7,455 bases of DNA from positions 1 to 7,455 of the forward strand of contig JBFFGE010000213.1 of assembly GCA_041557595.1 (NCBI GenBank), in the 5' to 3' direction. A program made the translations under genes and the position numbers. This document shows positions 5,684 through 7,455 of this stretch, in pieces. Numbering within the stretch: the stretch's first letter is position 1; every line of letters begins with the position of its first letter. This DNA comes from JAOTYV01 sp041557595. Its GTDB lineage: Bacteria; Pseudomonadota; Alphaproteobacteria; UBA8366. Below the pieces are notes generated by a model. The model saw nothing but the letters and a program-made list of their open reading frames with translations. It did no database searches and was not told the origin of the DNA.

Positions 5684-7321
5684 ATGCCTCGGTTTATCTT
5701 CATTACCGGCGGTGTGGTGTCTTCCCTAGGAAAGGGTCTGTCTTCGGCGGCGCTCGGCGCGCTGTTGCAGGCCCGCGGGTTCAAGGTCCGTCTCCGCAAG
5801 CTCGATCCTTATTTGAATGTCGATCCAGGCACCATGAGCCCCTATCAGCACGGCGAGGTCTACGTCACCGACGACGGTGCCGAAACCGACCTCGATCTGG
5901 GCCATTATGAACGCTATACCGGGGTATCCTGCCGGCAGAGCGACAACGTCACGGCCGGCCGGATTTATTCCAACGTCATCGCCCGCGAACGGCGCGGCGA
6001 CTATCTCGGCGGGACTGTGCAGGTCATTCCGCACGTCACCGACGCCATCAAGGAATTCATTACCGCCGACCTGAGCGACGAGGATTTCGTGCTGGTCGAA
6101 ATTGGCGGAACGATCGGCGATATCGAGGGGCTGCCCTTCGTCGAGGCGATTCGCCAGCTCGGCAACGAGGTCGGCCGGGCGAACAGCCTGTTCATCCATG
6201 TCACGCTGGTGCCCTATATCAAAGCGGCGGGCGAGTTGAAGACCAAGCCGACGCAGCATTCGGTCAAGGAATTGCTGAGCCTCGGAATACAGCCGGACAT
6301 CGTGATGTGCCGCAGCGACCGGGAAATTCCCGCCGATTCGCGCCAGAAGCTCGCCTTGTTTTGCAATGTCGGGCCGGACCGGGTGATCCAGGCGCTGGAC
6401 GTGGACACCATCTACGATGTCCCGATCGCCTATCACAATCAGGGCCTGGACGCCCAGGTGATGAAGCATTTCGGCCTGCACAAGGGCAAGGAAGGCGATG
6501 TCGACCTGGGCCGCTGGCACGAGATCGTGAAAGCGATTCGCGCGCCCGAGGGCGAAGTCACGATCGGGATCGTCGGCAAGTACACCAATCTGCTGGACGC
6601 CTACAAATCGCTCAGCGAAGCGCTGACCCATGGGGGCATCGCCAACAAGGTCCGGGTCAACCTGAACTGGCTCGAATCGGAAATCTTCGAGGCGGATGGG
6701 GTGGCGGGACGTCTCGAAGGGTGCGACGGCATTCTCGTCCCCGGCGGTTTCGGCGAACGCGGCGCCGAAGGCAAGATCAAGGCCGTGCAATATGCCCGGG
6801 AGCGGCAGGTACCCTATTTCGGGATCTGTTTCGGCATGCAGATGGCGGTGATCGAAGCGGCGCGCAACCTCGCCGGCTTGCCGGAAGCGGGATCCAGTGA
6901 ATTCGGCCCGAGCACGGAACCGGTGGTCGGGTTGCTGACCGAATGGTCGCGCGGCAATCTCGTCGAGCGGCGCACGGGAGACGACGACCTCGGCGGGACG
7001 ATGCGGCTCGGCGCCTATAGCTGCAATTTGTTGCCAGGCACCAAGGTTGCCGAAATCTACAGCAATCAAAGCACGATCAACGAACGGCACCGGCACCGGT
7101 ATGAGGTGAACATCAACTACCGGCAACGGCTCGAGGATGCGGGGCTGCGCTTTTCCGGCCTGTCGCCCGATGGCGAATTGCCCGAGATCGTCGAACTGGT
7201 CGACCATCCCTGGTTCGTCGGTGTGCAATTCCATCCCGAATTGAAGTCGAAGCCATTCGAACCGCATCCGATGTTCACCAGTTTCATCAAGGCCGCGGTC
7301 GATCAGTCGCGGCTGGTCTAG
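5684..7321 (+). CDS. pyrG: CTP synthase (glutamine-hydrolysing)
   Basis: PyrG makes CTP from UTP, ATP and glutamine, the last step of de novo pyrimidine nucleotide synthesis, as a cytoplasmic tetramer. The 545 residues match the family. The N-terminal synthetase domain (about 1-267) has FITGGVVSSLGKG (P-loop, Lys17), DLGHYERY with Asp71, VEIGGTIGDIE with Glu139 (Mg-ATP site) and KTKPTQHSVKELL (from 186, UTP/CTP site). The class I glutamine amidotransferase domain (about 290-540) has VPGGFGERG, the nucleophile Cys382 in GICFGMQ, and His517 and Glu519 in QFHPE. All catalytic residues are present, so the enzyme should be active. ATG 5684 gives the standard MPRFIFITGG start; the frame is open to a TTG at 5675, which would add three residues. 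The likely ribosome site GAAG lies in a hairpin. In alphaproteobacteria kdsA and eno often follow pyrG, but no kdsA start is seen in the 134 bp left here. Confidence 0.98.
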   Translation: MPRFIFITGGVVSSLGKGLSSAALGALLQARGFKVRLRKLDPYLNVDPGTMSPYQHGEVYVTDDGAETDLDLGHYERYTGVSCRQSDNVTAGRIYSNVIARERRGDYLGGTVQVIPHVTDAIKEFITADLSDEDFVLVEIGGTIGDIEGLPFVEAIRQLGNEVGRANSLFIHVTLVPYIKAAGELKTKPTQHSVKELLSLGIQPDIVMCRSDREIPADSRQKLALFCNVGPDRVIQALDVDTIYDVPIAYHNQGLDAQVMKHFGLHKGKEGDVDLGRWHEIVKAIRAPEGEVTIGIVGKYTNLLDAYKSLSEALTHGGIANKVRVNLNWLESEIFEADGVAGRLEGCDGILVPGGFGERGAEGKIKAVQYARERQVPYFGICFGMQMAVIEAARNLAGLPEAGSSEFGPSTEPVVGLLTEWSRGNLVERRTGDDDLGGTMRLGAYSCNLLPGTKVAEIYSNQSTINERHRHRYEVNINYRQRLEDAGLRFSGLSPDGELPEIVELVDHPWFVGVQFHPELKSKPFEPHPMFTSFIKAAVDQSRLV

Positions 7322-7455
7322 ATGTGGAGCCTCAACAGGTTGTCCCGGTTGATCCGGAGTCGACTGATTGGCGTCTTGTCTTTTATTCCGCCATGGGGTC
7401 GATGCCAATTATACATATGCGTCCAAAGCGGCAGGTGGTCCGCGCGTTGATCTGA

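Noticed and set aside
7345..7387. CCGG/CCGG stem and downstream T-rich stretch as a pyrG terminator
   Set aside because: The stem is only 4 bp (7345-7348 with 7354-7357) and the T-rich stretch (from about 7376) is interrupted and distant, so it does not resemble an intrinsic terminator.
5726..7408. 560-codon open frame antisense to pyrG
   Set aside because: It mirrors pyrG codon for codon in a GC-rich genome, where antisense frames stay open because stop codons are rare. The product lacks recognisable domains, and pyrG is certain on the other strand.

Overview
The window is a housekeeping stretch of a GC-rich alphaproteobacterial chromosome. Protein style points to the Rhodospirillales or a related order. 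Three things suggest this: the TpiA wording (RRTDHGETD, SGAHTGDV), the glycine-rich SecG loop followed by RTTAILAA, and the order ppiD-trpE divergent from tpiA-secG-pyrG, which I recall from many alphaproteobacteria. No mobile element, CRISPR array, RNA gene, phage gene or defence-like module is visible, and I did not find a new multi-gene system.

Layout from left to right. (1) Positions 1-756, plus strand: the 3' part of a divergent polysaccharide deacetylase (YibQ/DUF610 type), cut by the window edge. (2) Positions 757-807: a short convergent gap with a GC-rich hairpin. (3) Minus strand: trpE (808-2328), preceded by a membrane-anchored PpiD/SurA-like periplasmic chaperone (2312-4189). The two genes overlap by 17 bp, so they are read as ppiD-trpE. 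(4) Positions 4190-4413: the divergent control region, with a good sigma70-type promoter facing ppiD. (5) Plus strand: tpiA (4414-5169), secG (5272-5589, TTG start) and pyrG (5684-7321). The gaps of about 100 bp between them contain hairpins. (6) Positions 7322-7455: no convincing gene, but an AT-rich patch that could belong to the promoter of the next locus.

The genes serve separate core functions: envelope protein folding (PpiD), tryptophan synthesis (TrpE), glycolysis/gluconeogenesis (TpiA), protein export (SecG) and CTP synthesis (PyrG). They look linked by conserved neighbourhood rather than by a shared pathway. The points most worth a second look are: a bulged 9-bp hairpin that covers the likely ribosome-binding site of pyrG; a PpiD whose parvulin domain has Gln where the two family histidines are expected; a trpE with no trpG next to it; and an unusual loop 6 in TpiA.
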